Shown: piece by piece, positions 54,727 to 64,000 of the stretch
How the letters are laid out: each line of letters begins with the position of its first letter
How positions within the stretch are numbered: the first letter of the stretch is position 1
Notes under the pieces: model-generated
The model's database searches: none
What the model was told of the DNA's origin: nothing
What the model saw: the letters and a program-made list of their open reading frames with translations, nothing else
Source: Sphingobacterium sp. UBA4616
GTDB lineage: Bacteria > Bacteroidota > Bacteroidia > Sphingobacteriales > Sphingobacteriaceae
Direction: 5' to 3'
Assembly: GCA_002386525.1 (NCBI GenBank)
Contig: DGIS01000023.1
Coordinates: 22,329 to 86,328, forward strand
Length of the DNA stretch: 64,000 nucleotides
Position numbers and translations under genes: made by a program

Positions 54727-55986
54727 CTATTTAAAATTAGTCAACGATCGCTCAATGATCTCTAAACAAGTTTCGACCTGTTCTTTTGTAATCACCAATG
54801 GTGGAGCTAACCTAATTTTGTTCCCATGTGTCGGCTTCGCTAATAGTCCATTTTCTTTAAATTTGAGACAAATGTTCCAAGCCAAATCACTTGTTTCATC
54901 CGCATCAATGACAATAGCAGTTAGAAGTCCCTTTCCGCGCACTTCTTTAATTAACTCACAATTCGCAGCAATCCTGCGTAGCCCATCCAAAAATAAGTTA
55001 CCCATTTGAAGCGCCCGTTGGGTTAAATTTTCATCCAATACAACTTGCAGCGCTTCCTTCGCCACTGCACAGGCAAGGGGATTTCCCCCATAGGTAGATC
55101 CATGCTCCCCTGGCTTAATGCACAGCATAATTGAATCGTCTGCCAATACAGCCGAAACAGGCAATACCCCGCCCGATAAAGCTTTACCTAAAATCAAAAC
55201 ATCCGGTTTACTGTCGCTATGCTCATCTTCAATATTATAAGACGCCAACATACTTCCAGTACGAGCAATGCCCGTCTGAATTTCGTCTGCAATAAATAAA
55301 ATATTATATGCCGTACATAATTGTCTGACACGCTTCAAATACTGTTCGTCAGGAACAACAATACCAGCTTCCCCTTGAATAGGCTCAACAATAAAACCAG
55401 AAATATCGCTGTCTGTTTTGAATAGCTGTTCCAAAGCATCAACATCATTATAGGGAACAAGCACTATCCCGTCTAAAAAGGGACCAAACTCATGGGTCGC
55501 TGCACGATCATCAGAAGCCGATATCACAGAGATGGTTCTACCATGGAAATTGTCTTTCGCAAAGACAATTTTCGCTTGATTAGGTTCTACACCCTTTACT
55601 TGGTACGCCCATTTACGACAAAGCTTCATCGCTGTTTCTACCGCTTCTACTCCCGAATTCATCACTAGCGCCTTATCAAATCCAAATAGCAGACAAAGCA
55701 TTTCCTCAAAATCACCCAATTTATTATTATAGAATGCTCTCGAAGTAAGTGTCAATTTCTCAGCCTGCTCTTTTAAGGCTTGAATTATTCTTGGATGACA
55801 GTGTCCCTGATTGACTGCAGAATATGCGGAAAGGAAATCAAAATAGGCCTTTCCATCAACATCCCATACCATTACGCCTTCAGCGCGTTCCAATACAACT
55901 GGAAGAGGGTGATAATTGTGCGCTCCGTATTTTTCTTCTTTGGCAATGAATAACTCGCCCTTACCGTGTTTAACAACTGTACTCAT
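54727..55986 (-). CDS. rocD: Ornithine aminotransferase
   Basis: 419 residues, class III PLP aminotransferase. Converts ornithine and 2-oxoglutarate to glutamate-5-semialdehyde and glutamate. Seen: YDFLSAYSAVNQGHCHP in the form DFLSAYSAVNQGHCHP, MNSGVEAVETAMKL, FHGRTIS, FIVEPIQGEAG, DEIQTGIARTG and the PLP Lys in ILGKALSGG. First gene of the rocD-rocF operon, divergent from an Lrp/AsnC regulator. Confidence 0.95.
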   Translation of the reverse strand: MSTVVKHGKGELFIAKEEKYGAHNYHPLPVVLERAEGVMVWDVDGKAYFDFLSAYSAVNQGHCHPRIIQALKEQAEKLTLTSRAFYNNKLGDFEEMLCLLFGFDKALVMNSGVEAVETAMKLCRKWAYQVKGVEPNQAKIVFAKDNFHGRTISVISASDDRAATHEFGPFLDGIVLVPYNDVDALEQLFKTDSDISGFIVEPIQGEAGIVVPDEQYLKRVRQLCTAYNILFIADEIQTGIARTGSMLASYNIEDEHSDSKPDVLILGKALSGGVLPVSAVLADDSIMLCIKPGEHGSTYGGNPLACAVAKEALQVVLDENLTQRALQMGNLFLDGLRRIAANCELIKEVRGKGLLTAIVIDADETSDLAWNICLKFKENGLLAKPTHGNKIRLAPPLVITKEQVETCLEIIERSLTNFK

Positions 55987-56106
55987 AATTCAGACTTTTT
56001 AAATAAAAACAAATATACAAATTCACTAATTTATTATTAAAAAAAATAAATTTTACACTAAATTAGCACTATAATATTAAAATTACCTTTTTAATCGTAT
56101 ATAAAA
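55987..56106. promoter_or_regulatory. Divergent promoter region rocD / lrp-like
   Basis: 120 very AT-rich bases with two near-identical direct repeats CACTAATTTA (from 56024) and CACTAAATTA (from 56057), plausible Lrp-type sites. Start sites were not resolved. Confidence 0.35.
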
Positions 56107-56559
56107 ATGAATAGTATCGATGAATTCGACCGGCAGATTTTGAAATATTTAGAACAAGATGGACGAATGGCCTACTCTGCAATAGCAACTGCTATGGGAG
56201 TTTCCAATACCATGATCCATCAAAGAATCATCCGTTTGACAGAGCAAGGAATATTGACAGGAATAAAGCCGCTATTGAATGAAAAAAAGCTAGGTTATGA
56301 TTGGGGAGCTTTTACTGGGCTAAGTTTAGAAAAAGATCATGACTCAAACCGAATAATTGAAGAACTTAAGAAAATACCAGAAGTTACAGAATGCTATTAT
56401 ATCACGGGTAACTACACGCTGTATGTGAAAATTATTGCTAAAAACCACGAACATATGCGACAATTGCTGTATGAAAAAATCGATAGCATTCCGGGAATTG
56501 CAAAAACGGATTCGATCATTGAATTAGGCTGTGCTTTCAAACGTAACATGATATTCTAA
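56107..56559 (+). CDS. Lrp/AsnC-family regulator, probable roc regulator
   Basis: 150 residues. N-terminal HTH (DEFDRQILKYLEQDGRMAYSAIATAMGVSNTMIHQRIIRL) and C-terminal RAM domain (IPEVTECYYITGNYTLYVKII). Family members form octamers and bind amino acids. Divergent from rocD with 120 bases between, so control of arginine/ornithine degradation is likely; the effector (Arg or Orn) is inference. Confidence 0.9.
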   Translation: MNSIDEFDRQILKYLEQDGRMAYSAIATAMGVSNTMIHQRIIRLTEQGILTGIKPLLNEKKLGYDWGAFTGLSLEKDHDSNRIIEELKKIPEVTECYYITGNYTLYVKIIAKNHEHMRQLLYEKIDSIPGIAKTDSIIELGCAFKRNMIF

Positions 56560-56610
56560 TTACGAAGAGATAGCTACGGGATCCTGAATGTGTGTTTCAG
56601 GGTCTCCACG

Positions 56611-56796
56611 TTATCTACCAATATTCGCCAATTCTTCTTCTGTCCAGTAGATCAATTCTCGCAAAACATATACATTTTCATAACTTCCCAACCCATCAAT
56701 GTACTCCCACAAATCACCTTCAACCTTTACTGGCCTTCCATGATGAATGAGGTCATATCCATTATCCAACCAATTTTGTATCTGCTCTTTATCCAT
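56611..56796 (-). CDS. Hypothetical 61-residue protein
   Basis: Begins MDKEQIQNWLDNGYDLIHHG; acidic, with helix-strand pattern and Trp residues (WEYIDGLG, IYWTEEEL). No family recognised. ATG start and protein-like composition support it. Confidence 0.5.
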   Translation of the reverse strand: MDKEQIQNWLDNGYDLIHHGRPVKVEGDLWEYIDGLGSYENVYVLRELIYWTEEELANIGR

Positions 56797-56988
56797 CTTT
56801 ATAAAAACTTATTGTTAGTTATCTTAAAATGTCTCTATCAAATATAATGTATTTTACTATGGCTACCAAGGAAACTAAAATTTCAGTTAACTTTTTATAT
56901 ACTTGTTTTCGTAACTCAAGAAGTTGTCGCTTAATTGACGAATTTCAAAAATAAAAAGTATCTTCGTATAACATCATATATAATAATT

Positions 56989-57231
56989 ATGGCAGATTTT
57001 TTTTATGTTGGACGCGAAGGTGAAGATGAATTACTCGAACTGGTAGCTGTATCGACTATCCAATCCCTTCTATATTTCCAGGATGCAGATCAAGAGGATT
57101 TTACAACGATAAAGACCGCTATTGATCAAAATTTTATTGTCGAGGAGGATCTGATTACAGTTGCAGATACACTCCGATTTGATCAATCTATTGTTCGTTT
57201 TACTCCTGGAAAACCGAATTATAAAGATTGA
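56989..57231 (+). CDS. Hypothetical 80-residue protein
   Basis: Starts at the ATG at 56989 (MADFFYVGREGEDELLEL); the frame opens at a TTG at 56935, which is unlikely. Acidic, no signal or membrane segment, family not recognised. TATCTTCG at 56959-56966 approximates the -7 motif. Ends 79 bases before the SDR gene on the same strand. Confidence 0.6.
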   Translation: MADFFYVGREGEDELLELVAVSTIQSLLYFQDADQEDFTTIKTAIDQNFIVEEDLITVADTLRFDQSIVRFTPGKPNYKD

Positions 57232-57310
57232 TACTGGATCATCAGAGCAAATCGCGCTGAGCAAGACAATTCATTCAACTTAATTATCAACGAAATAAGT
57301 AAAAGAAACA

Positions 57311-57967
57311 ATGAAGGCAGTTTTAATTGGGGGTTCAGGTGCTACAGGAAGGGCGCTTGTTCAATTGATGCTGAAATGTGACAAAATTACAGAAATTATT
57401 GTTTTATTACGGCGTATCTCTTTCGAGGAGCATACTAAATTGAAACAGGTCATCGTCGATTTTGATCATTTAACTGACTTTGAACAACATATTCAGGGCG
57501 ATATTGCTATTTCCTGCCTTGGCACTACGTTAAAGGATGCAGGAAGTAAAGAGGCACAATGGAAAATCGATCACGATCTTAATTTGCAATTTGCAGCATT
57601 GGCAAAGAAAAATGATCTTCCTACCTTTATGCTGTTGTCGGCTGTCCATGCTGATCCCGAATCGAAAATTTTCTACAACCGCATGAAAGGGAGCCTTGAG
57701 CAGGATGTGAAAGCGCTTGATTTCAATAGACTCATCATAGTACAGCCCGGCGCACTCATCCGGCCGAATACCGATCGCCTTGGTGAAAAAGCTGCGATAA
57801 CTGCGCTTCGTATCTTCAATAAGATAGGATTGTTAAAAGCATACCAAGCACTGTCTGTGGCGCAGGTCGCAAACGCCATGTTACAGGCGATCATTCACTA
57901 TATGGAGGGCAATCATACACTAACCGTAGAAGAAATTAAAAAATTATCGGCAGAAACCATTGCATAG
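57311..57967 (+). CDS. NAD(P)-binding atypical SDR protein (TIP30/YwnB-like)
   Basis: 218 residues. Glycine motif GGSGATGRALVQ at the N-terminus, CLGTTLKDAGSKEA, LLSAVHAD and YNRMKGSLEQDVK, with the Tyr-x3-Lys in YNRMK. It matches the atypical SDR group of HTATIP2-like oxidoreductases. Substrate unknown. Confidence 0.8.
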   Translation: MKAVLIGGSGATGRALVQLMLKCDKITEIIVLLRRISFEEHTKLKQVIVDFDHLTDFEQHIQGDIAISCLGTTLKDAGSKEAQWKIDHDLNLQFAALAKKNDLPTFMLLSAVHADPESKIFYNRMKGSLEQDVKALDFNRLIIVQPGALIRPNTDRLGEKAAITALRIFNKIGLLKAYQALSVAQVANAMLQAIIHYMEGNHTLTVEEIKKLSAETIA

Positions 57968-58026
57968 TTAGAATACACGTGATTTCTGCGAACTGAAAAA
58001 GCTTGATAAATTACAAAAGGGGCTAA

Positions 58027-58060
58027 ACAAAACAATCCCCAAGAAAATCTTGGGGATTGT
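58027..58060 (-). terminator. Terminator of the tRNA-Thr cluster
   Basis: Perfect 13-bp stem ACAATCCCCAAGA/TCTTGGGGATTGT, loop AAA; on the minus strand it is followed by TTTGTTT. Confidence 0.9.
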
Positions 58061-58063
58061 CTG

Positions 58064-58136
<73 letters not shown>

Positions 58137-58169
58137 TTTCAATTGAATTTTAATGAGTGTCGCTCAATG

Positions 58170-58242
<73 letters not shown>

Positions 58243-58279
58243 TTTTTAAAGAAGTTTAGATGCTTGTGGCATAAAAAAG

Positions 58280-58352
<73 letters not shown>

Positions 58353-58623
58353 GTTACTTCTTTTCAATCTTAATCACGGCTCACCGTTTTTAAGATGTTG
58401 CAAATATCGAAACCTTACAGCAATATTGCAAGTCAAAAACAAGAATTTTCTACAGCAATAAGGCAAATATTTAAAAATCAAGCACATTATCTTCAAGGAC
58501 TGCAAATTTGTCATGATTCAATAAATAATATTGCCATTTTTTCCGAAATCCAGCTAAAAACCCAAATGGCACTTCAATTGTTATAATCCAACATATCAAC
58601 AAAACTTTAATTAAGACAATAAA

Positions 58624-61221
58624 ATGAATTTTAACAATTATACAATTAAAGCGCAAGAGGCCATACAAAAGGCGTCCGAAATTGCTGCTGGCCATCAGCA
58701 ACAGGCGATTGAGACAGCTCATATTTTAAAAGCTTTACTCTCCGTCGATGAAAATGTTGTCAGCCACTTATTGAAAAAATTAAATGTTAACATCAGCTAT
58801 CTCGGAACTGAACTTGATAAACAAGTGGAGGGTTTTCCTAAGGTTAGCGGTAGTAATATTTATTTAAGTAGTGATGCAAATAATGCGCTGCAAAAAGCAC
58901 AAGGTTATTTAAAGGAATTTAATGATGAATTTGTGTCTGTTGAACATCTATTGCTAGGTATCTTGGCAAGTTCCAGCAAGACGTCGACATTATTAAAATC
59001 ACAGGGAGTGACGGAGAAAGATCTAAAGACGGCTATCAAAGAGTTGCGTGGAAATAGTCGAGTAACCGATCAGAATGCTGAGGCAACATACAATGCTCTC
59101 GGAAAATATGCACGAAATTTAAATGAATATGCGGAGTCGGGAAAGCTGGACCCAGTTATCGGTCGTGATGAGGAAATCAGACGGGTGATGCAGATCCTCT
59201 CGCGTCGCACCAAAAACAACCCAATACTTGTCGGTGAACCTGGGGTCGGTAAAACGGCTATTGCAGAAGGTATCGCTTACAGAATTATCAAAGGCGATGC
59301 ACCCGAAAATTTAAAATCTAAAACTGTTTTTTCGTTGGATATGGGTGCTTTGGTTGCCGGTGCCAAATACAAAGGAGAATTTGAGGAACGTTTAAAAGCG
59401 GTTGTAAAAGAAGTTACAGATTCCAATGGAGACATTATCCTATTTATCGATGAGATCCATACGTTGGTAGGCGCAGGAGGCGGTGAAGGGGCGATGGATG
59501 CAGCCAATATCCTTAAACCAGCATTGGCAAGAGGTGAATTACGTGCTATTGGTGCTACAACGCTAAATGAATACCAAAAATACTTTGAGAAAGATAAAGC
59601 ATTGGAGCGTAGATTCCAAAAAGTTATGGTGGAAGAACCTGACACGCAAGATGCAATTTCGATCCTCAGGGGTTTAAAAGAACGATACGAAACACACCAT
59701 AAAGTGCGCATCCTGGATGAATCAATTATCGCAGCGGTGGAATTATCACAGCGCTATATTGCCGATCGCTTTTTACCGGATAAGGCAATTGACTTAATTG
59801 ATGAAGCTGCATCTAAACTAAGGCTTGAAATGGACTCCGTACCGGAAGCAGTAGACGAGCTTGAACGCCGAATTATGCAGTTGGAAATTGAACGGGAAGC
59901 TTTGAAGCGTGAAAATGACGACAAAAAAGTTGCAGAGCTTTCGGAAAGTATCGCCAATCTATCTGCAGAGCGAGATACCTTAAGAGCTTCGTGGCAAGAA
60001 GAAAAAAGCCTTGTTGACAATGTAAACCAAGAGATCGAGAACATTGAGAATTATAAGCTCGAAGCTGAACAGGCAGAACGCTCTGGCGACTATGGGAAGG
60101 TGGCCGAACTTCGCTATGGTCGGATCAAAGAAGCACAAGAAAAAGTGGACAGATTAAAGGCTGAACTTGCGGAAAAACAAGAAAGCAAGCGGATGCTTAA
60201 AGAAGAAGTTACCGCGGAGGATATCGCAGATGTGGTCGCCAAATGGACTGGAATACCGGTTAGTAAGATGATTCAGTCGGAGCGTGAGAAGCTACTAAAT
60301 CTAGAAGAAGAACTTCATAAACGTGTTGCAGGTCAAGATGAGGCTATTGAAGCTATTTCCGATGCGATTCGCAGGTCACGCGCAGGTCTCAATGATGCAA
60401 AACGACCAATAGGATCTTTTATATTTCTTGGTACTACTGGAGTCGGAAAGACCGAGCTTGCCAAAGCGCTTGCCGAATTTCTATTTGACGATGAGCAATC
60501 AATGGTTCGTATTGATATGTCGGAATATCAAGAAAGGCATGCCGTGTCACGTCTAATAGGTGCGCCTCCGGGATATGTAGGCTATGATGAAGGCGGACAA
60601 TTGACGGAGGCCGTGCGAAGAAGGCCCTACTCTGTGGTATTACTAGATGAAATTGAAAAGGCACATCCGGATGTATTTAATATCCTATTGCAGGTATTGG
60701 ATGACGGGCACCTGACAGACAATAAGGGTCGTACGGTAAATTTTAAAAATACGATTATTATCATGACTTCAAATACAGGTTCGACCATTATACAAGAAAA
60801 TTTCAGTCACTTGACCGATGATAACAGGGAGGAGATTATTGCTAAAACACGAACTGAGGTATTTGATGTTTTGAAACAATCGATTCGCCCCGAGTTTCTG
60901 AACCGAATTGATGAGGTGATCATGTTTACACCGTTAAGCCGCACCGAAATTGCAGACATTGTCCGTTTACAATTTGCCCATGTGCAAAGACAGCTGGCCG
61001 AACAAAATATATTTATCACAGCTTCTGATGAAGCTATGGATTGGTTAGCGCAACTCGGCTATGATCCTATTTATGGGGCAAGACCGTTAAAACGTGTCAT
61101 TCAAAAAAGGATTCTAAACGAACTGTCAAAGGAGATTTTATCCGGAAAAGTAAGTCGCGATTCAATCATTCGCTTGGATGTATTCGATGGTAAATTTGTC
61201 TTTATAAACAAAAATGAATAA
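58624..61221 (+). CDS. clpB: ATP-dependent chaperone ClpB
   Basis: 865 residues, full length. N-domain (NNYTIKAQEAIQKASEIA), first AAA+ module with Walker A GEPGVGKTA and Walker B ILFIDEIHTL, the coiled-coil M-domain (about residues 405-525), second AAA+ module with GTTGVGKTE and VLLDEIEKAHPDVFN, and an arginine finger region RPEFLNRIDE. Disaggregase working with DnaK. It lacks the ClpA/C-type LGF loop for ClpP, so it is ClpB. No CIRCE element was seen upstream. Confidence 0.97.
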   Translation: MNFNNYTIKAQEAIQKASEIAAGHQQQAIETAHILKALLSVDENVVSHLLKKLNVNISYLGTELDKQVEGFPKVSGSNIYLSSDANNALQKAQGYLKEFNDEFVSVEHLLLGILASSSKTSTLLKSQGVTEKDLKTAIKELRGNSRVTDQNAEATYNALGKYARNLNEYAESGKLDPVIGRDEEIRRVMQILSRRTKNNPILVGEPGVGKTAIAEGIAYRIIKGDAPENLKSKTVFSLDMGALVAGAKYKGEFEERLKAVVKEVTDSNGDIILFIDEIHTLVGAGGGEGAMDAANILKPALARGELRAIGATTLNEYQKYFEKDKALERRFQKVMVEEPDTQDAISILRGLKERYETHHKVRILDESIIAAVELSQRYIADRFLPDKAIDLIDEAASKLRLEMDSVPEAVDELERRIMQLEIEREALKRENDDKKVAELSESIANLSAERDTLRASWQEEKSLVDNVNQEIENIENYKLEAEQAERSGDYGKVAELRYGRIKEAQEKVDRLKAELAEKQESKRMLKEEVTAEDIADVVAKWTGIPVSKMIQSEREKLLNLEEELHKRVAGQDEAIEAISDAIRRSRAGLNDAKRPIGSFIFLGTTGVGKTELAKALAEFLFDDEQSMVRIDMSEYQERHAVSRLIGAPPGYVGYDEGGQLTEAVRRRPYSVVLLDEIEKAHPDVFNILLQVLDDGHLTDNKGRTVNFKNTIIIMTSNTGSTIIQENFSHLTDDNREEIIAKTRTEVFDVLKQSIRPEFLNRIDEVIMFTPLSRTEIADIVRLQFAHVQRQLAEQNIFITASDEAMDWLAQLGYDPIYGARPLKRVIQKRILNELSKEILSGKVSRDSIIRLDVFDGKFVFINKNE

Positions 61222-61223
61222 CA

Positions 61224-61263
61224 AAAAGAGAACGTCCGATACATGTATCGGACGTTCTCTTTT
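61224..61263. terminator. Bidirectional terminator between clpB and the thioredoxin-like gene
   Basis: A 40-base perfect palindrome (20-base arms beginning AAAAGAGAACGTCCGATACA), with A- and T-tracts at its ends; the two genes converge on it. Confidence 0.95.
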
Positions 61264-61275
61264 ATTATTTGCGAT

Positions 61276-61770
61276 TTAAATTTTCGCACCTAACACCTTT
61301 AGCAGTTTATTTACGTCTTCTTCGCCATCTAAATGCTGCATGAGTACCTTCGTCTTCGCATCATAAATATACAATGAAGGGTAGTTGGTAGGCTTAAACT
61401 TTTCGATAAACTGCGTACCGCTATCAAATAAGAATTTAACATTTGCTGCATTTTTCAATGCCTTTGCGTGCATGTTAATGAAGCCATCGACATATTGTTT
61501 ATCATTCATCGAGATAAAGTAAAATGATGTATTCTTTAATTTCGTCAAGTTCGTCGCAATTCCAGCGCCCATTTTCTGACAGTGTCCACAACCAGGGTCA
61601 TAGAAATTCAAAACAATAAATCCAGATTTCGGGAGTTTACCAGAATCAAATTTGCCGGTCTGATAGACCTCGTCGAATGTAAACGGCGGAAGTGTTTTAG
61701 GAGCCTGTGCAAAGACCGGTTGAAACAAAAAATAAATACTGACAAAAATTAGGGAATAGAGGAATTTCAT
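61276..61770 (-). CDS. Exported thioredoxin-fold protein
   Basis: 164 residues. Signal peptide (MKFLYSLIFVSIYFLFQPVFAQA), then a thioredoxin fold with the redox motif CGHC in YDPGCGHCQKMG and the cis-Pro in TNYPSLYIY. TlpA/DsbE-like periplasmic reductant or oxidase; the DsbA-like CGHC suggests oxidising tendency, but this is not decisive. Confidence 0.87.
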   Translation of the reverse strand: MKFLYSLIFVSIYFLFQPVFAQAPKTLPPFTFDEVYQTGKFDSGKLPKSGFIVLNFYDPGCGHCQKMGAGIATNLTKLKNTSFYFISMNDKQYVDGFINMHAKALKNAANVKFLFDSGTQFIEKFKPTNYPSLYIYDAKTKVLMQHLDGEEDVNKLLKVLGAKI

Positions 61771-61876
61771 GTTAAAAAATTTTAAACCAATAGTAACCGT
61801 TCAATTAATTTCGATTAATAATACCTAAAAATATGGTTTATTCGACTATTGTTTTAGTTTTTTTACAAAAATTCCG

Positions 61877-61884
61877 TAAGTTTG
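61877..61884 (+). promoter_or_regulatory. -7 element of the purN promoter
   Basis: TAAGTTTG is a perfect TAnnTTTG, about 45 bases before the purN start; T-rich sequence lies at the -33 position. Confidence 0.5.
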
Positions 61885-61928
61885 GGCTAATTTTTAAATC
61901 GATCAAATCTAATTAATACTCATCAATC

Positions 61929-62501
61929 GTGAAAAAAAGAATTGCTATTTTTGCTTCAGGTTCAGGCTCCAATGCGCAAAAAATAATGGAACATTTCAAG
62001 TATTCGGACGAAGCTGAGGTCGCCTTGATTTTATCCAATAACCCAGATGCTTACGTTATTCAACGAGCTGACAATTTCGAAATACCTGCACATATTTTTG
62101 ATCGTGAGGAATTTTACAACACCGACAATGTTGTCAATATTCTTAAAAACTTAAATATTGATCTGATCGTTTTGGCTGGTTTTTTATGGCTTGTACCCAA
62201 TAATCTTCTGAAAGCTTTTCCGAATCAAATCATTAATATTCATCCTGCTCTGCTACCAAAATACGGTGGTAAAGGAATGTATGGCGACCATGTTCATCGG
62301 GCTGTTCTAGCAAATAAAGAAGAAGAGCACGGGATTACGATTCACTTCGCGAATGAGCATTTCGATGAAGGAGAAATCATCTATCAAGCACGGTTCAAAG
62401 TGGATCCAAATGATACCCTCGACACAATAAAATTCAAAGGGCAGCAACTGGAACATCAACACTTCCCCAAAGTCATTGAGAATCTGATCAAAAAAATGTA
62501 A
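61929..62501 (+). CDS. purN: Phosphoribosylglycinamide formyltransferase (GART)
   Basis: 190 residues, starting at GTG; no ATG fits the family N-terminus (KKRIAIFASGSGSNAQ). Third step of purine synthesis, formylating GAR with 10-formyl-tetrahydrofolate. Catalytic Asn/His/Asp set: INIHPALLPKYGGKGMYG, HGITIHFANEHFDEGEII. Complete length. Confidence 0.95.
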   Translation: MKKRIAIFASGSGSNAQKIMEHFKYSDEAEVALILSNNPDAYVIQRADNFEIPAHIFDREEFYNTDNVVNILKNLNIDLIVLAGFLWLVPNNLLKAFPNQIINIHPALLPKYGGKGMYGDHVHRAVLANKEEEHGITIHFANEHFDEGEIIYQARFKVDPNDTLDTIKFKGQQLEHQHFPKVIENLIKKM

Positions 62502-62551
62502 AAACTACGCCATTGTTTAGAATTGTTTTAAACAAATCGTAACTTCGTGAC

Positions 62552-62734
62552 ATGAACGAAATTATTGAAACTGTGATAGAGATGGATGAGTCAGACAACA
62601 AAGGTGGTTTGTTCCAGTTTAGAAATACTGCAATGAACCCATTTTCTGATTTTTCCTGTGCTTGCTTTAAAAAGTGCTGCAAGAAATACAAAGAAGGTAA
62701 GCGCTGTAAGAAATGTCCCGGCCGGAAAAAATAG
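62552..62734 (+). CDS. Small Cys/Lys-rich protein
   Basis: 60 residues. Acidic N-terminal half and a C-terminal half with six Cys in about 25 residues (CACFKKCCKKYKEGKRCKKC). The spacing looks metal-binding. I recall similar short C-terminal motifs in hypothetical Bacteroidota proteins, but no function. It follows purN by 50 bases. Confidence 0.62.
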   Translation: MNEIIETVIEMDESDNKGGLFQFRNTAMNPFSDFSCACFKKCCKKYKEGKRCKKCPGRKK

Positions 62735-62746
62735 TGTATTGAGCCA

Positions 62747-63979
62747 TTATTTCTCCTGATAATCTAAATCTTTATCAAAACTTTCTTCTAACTGGGTTAG
62801 CGAATAAATTGCTATTCCCGAAAGAAGTAAAACCATTGTAATTGCTGCTGGTGCAATTCCAAATGCGTTTACCAAATATCCATAGAGCATAGTGGAGGGA
62901 ATGAGTGCACCTCGGACAAAATTTGGTGCCGTTGTTGCAACAGTAGCCCGGAGATTTGTGCCAAATTGTTCCGCTGAGATCGTTACAAACGTAGCCCAAT
63001 ACCCCACTCCTAATCCCATGATAAAGGCAAGAGTTAAGAACTTCGTAGCAGTGATACCATCACTCAGCAAATACACAAGTGAACTTCCGATGATAACTAA
63101 CTGACAAATAAAGACCACTTTTTTACGGGATTTTAAAACTTGTGCAAATACTCCGGCCAATACGTCACCGATAGAAATACCAATATAGGTAAACATCACC
63201 CCCTGGCCGGCACTTAGTGTATCGATAGCCCCTAAAGCAGCCCCTATTTCAGGAGCTTGTGTAACCAAAACACCTACAACAAACCAAATAGGAAGACCGA
63301 TGCATAGGCAATTGATATATCTTTTTAAACGGCTTCTGTCGGTAAAAAGCATCCGGATATCTCCTTTTGTGGTATCCGATTCATTTTGCTCTTTAAACAA
63401 GCCCGACTCAAAAGATCCAATACGCAACAGTAATAACAGCAGGCCCATTCCTCCACCGACAAAGTAGGCTGTCCGCCAATCGAACTCTTCCGAAACAAAA
63501 TAGGCTAATACCGCTCCTATAACACCCACAGCAGCAACCAACATAGTGCCATAACCACGTTTTGATTTATGCATGCTTTCGGAAACCAGCGTAATTCCGG
63601 CACCTAATTCCCCAGCCAAACCAATACCCGCTATAAAACGAATAATACCATAGATCAGTACATCCTGTACGAAGCCATTTGCAATATTTGCTAAGGAATA
63701 CAAAAGAATCGATCCGAATAGTACTTTTAAACGCCCAAATTTATCGCCGATAATCCCCCAGATAATTCCCCCCAATAACAACCCTCCCATTTGCATGTTT
63801 AATACAAATTCACCTTGAACACGCATATCCGCTGCTGGAACACCAATATCAGTAAAGGACTGAATACGGACGATGGAGAAAATTACTAAATCATAAATAT
63901 CGACGAAGTAGCCCAATGAAGCGATCATAATGAGTAACCATACTTTTCTGTTGGCTTGTTTTCCTTTTATTTCGGACAT
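62747..63979 (-). CDS. MFS transporter (metabolite:proton symporter-like)
   Basis: 410 residues, 12 helices. MFS motif A between helices 2 and 3 (GIIGDKFGRLKVLF) and a GAGITLVSES segment in helix 4, as in the sugar-acid/aromatic-acid symporter branch. Substrate not determinable. Convergent with the Cys-rich small gene; the start is 21 bases from the right edge, so its promoter is outside the window. Confidence 0.85.
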   Translation of the reverse strand: MSEIKGKQANRKVWLLIMIASLGYFVDIYDLVIFSIVRIQSFTDIGVPAADMRVQGEFVLNMQMGGLLLGGIIWGIIGDKFGRLKVLFGSILLYSLANIANGFVQDVLIYGIIRFIAGIGLAGELGAGITLVSESMHKSKRGYGTMLVAAVGVIGAVLAYFVSEEFDWRTAYFVGGGMGLLLLLLRIGSFESGLFKEQNESDTTKGDIRMLFTDRSRLKRYINCLCIGLPIWFVVGVLVTQAPEIGAALGAIDTLSAGQGVMFTYIGISIGDVLAGVFAQVLKSRKKVVFICQLVIIGSSLVYLLSDGITATKFLTLAFIMGLGVGYWATFVTISAEQFGTNLRATVATTAPNFVRGALIPSTMLYGYLVNAFGIAPAAITMVLLLSGIAIYSLTQLEESFDKDLDYQEK

Positions 63980-64000
63980 TTTAGGTTTCTTTAAGTTGTA

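Noticed and set aside
58395..58586. 63-codon plus-strand frame before clpB
   Set aside because: It lies in the tRNA/clpB promoter region, with no family resemblance or ribosome-binding site.

Overview
The window looks like chromosomal DNA from a Bacteroidota species, most likely the Sphingobacteriaceae (Sphingobacterium-like). This is inferred from the AT-rich composition, several promoters with the Bacteroidota -7 motif TAnnTTTG, the long form of urocanate hydratase, lipoproteins with short lipoboxes, a TonB receptor with a carboxypeptidase-like N-terminal domain, TPR/LuxR-type regulators, and LytS/LytTR pairs. I see no rRNA, CRISPR array, complete insertion sequence or prophage.

Layout. 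1-6.6 kb: histidine utilisation operon hutH-hutI-hutU-hutG (minus strand; hutG runs off the left edge) with a divergent LysR regulator. 6.8-8.3 kb: a small monooxygenase-fold protein, then luxS and an adjoining nucleosidase (activated methyl cycle). 8.6-12.6 kb: a fused trehalose-6-phosphate synthase/phosphatase coupled to a GH15 trehalase-like enzyme. 12.7-24 kb: an accessory stress and signalling stretch with two paralogous ECF sigma factors, topoisomerase IB, Ku, small acidic and hypothetical proteins, a phytochrome-shaped histidine kinase with no visible bilin cysteine, and a histidine-kinase-like protein that has lost its phospho-acceptor His and sits beside a NarL-type regulator. 24-32.6 kb: SIMPL lipoprotein, GH1 beta-glucosidase, small membrane proteins, VOC protein, threonine-aldolase-like enzyme, aquaporin, and a secreted DUF4838 protein. 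32.6-36 kb: a receiver-domain remnant, D-lactate dehydrogenase, HxlR regulator and divergent MFS exporter. 36-41.9 kb: the mutasome operon imuA-imuB-dnaE2, with two tandem operator-like repeats over its promoter. 41.9-46.2 kb: LytTR/LytS pair, lgt, and an orphan NarL regulator closely similar to the one at 21.6 kb. 46.4-53.6 kb: phytase locus (TonB receptor, beta-helix lipoprotein, beta-propeller phytase) with a TPR/HTH regulator. 53.7-56.6 kb: arginase and ornithine aminotransferase with a divergent Lrp/AsnC regulator. 56.6-64 kb: small proteins, an SDR protein, three tandem tRNA-Thr(UGU), clpB, a thioredoxin-like protein, purN, a Cys-rich small protein and an MFS transporter.

How the parts fit. 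Two amino-acid degradation routes (His through hut; Arg/Orn through roc) both feed glutamate. The most unusual material is the 13-24 kb signalling and DNA-end-repair stretch, with its apparently light-insensitive phytochrome kinase and its pseudokinase/regulator pair, and the repeat-controlled promoter of the mutagenesis operon. All family assignments rest on reading motifs by eye; no database search was run.
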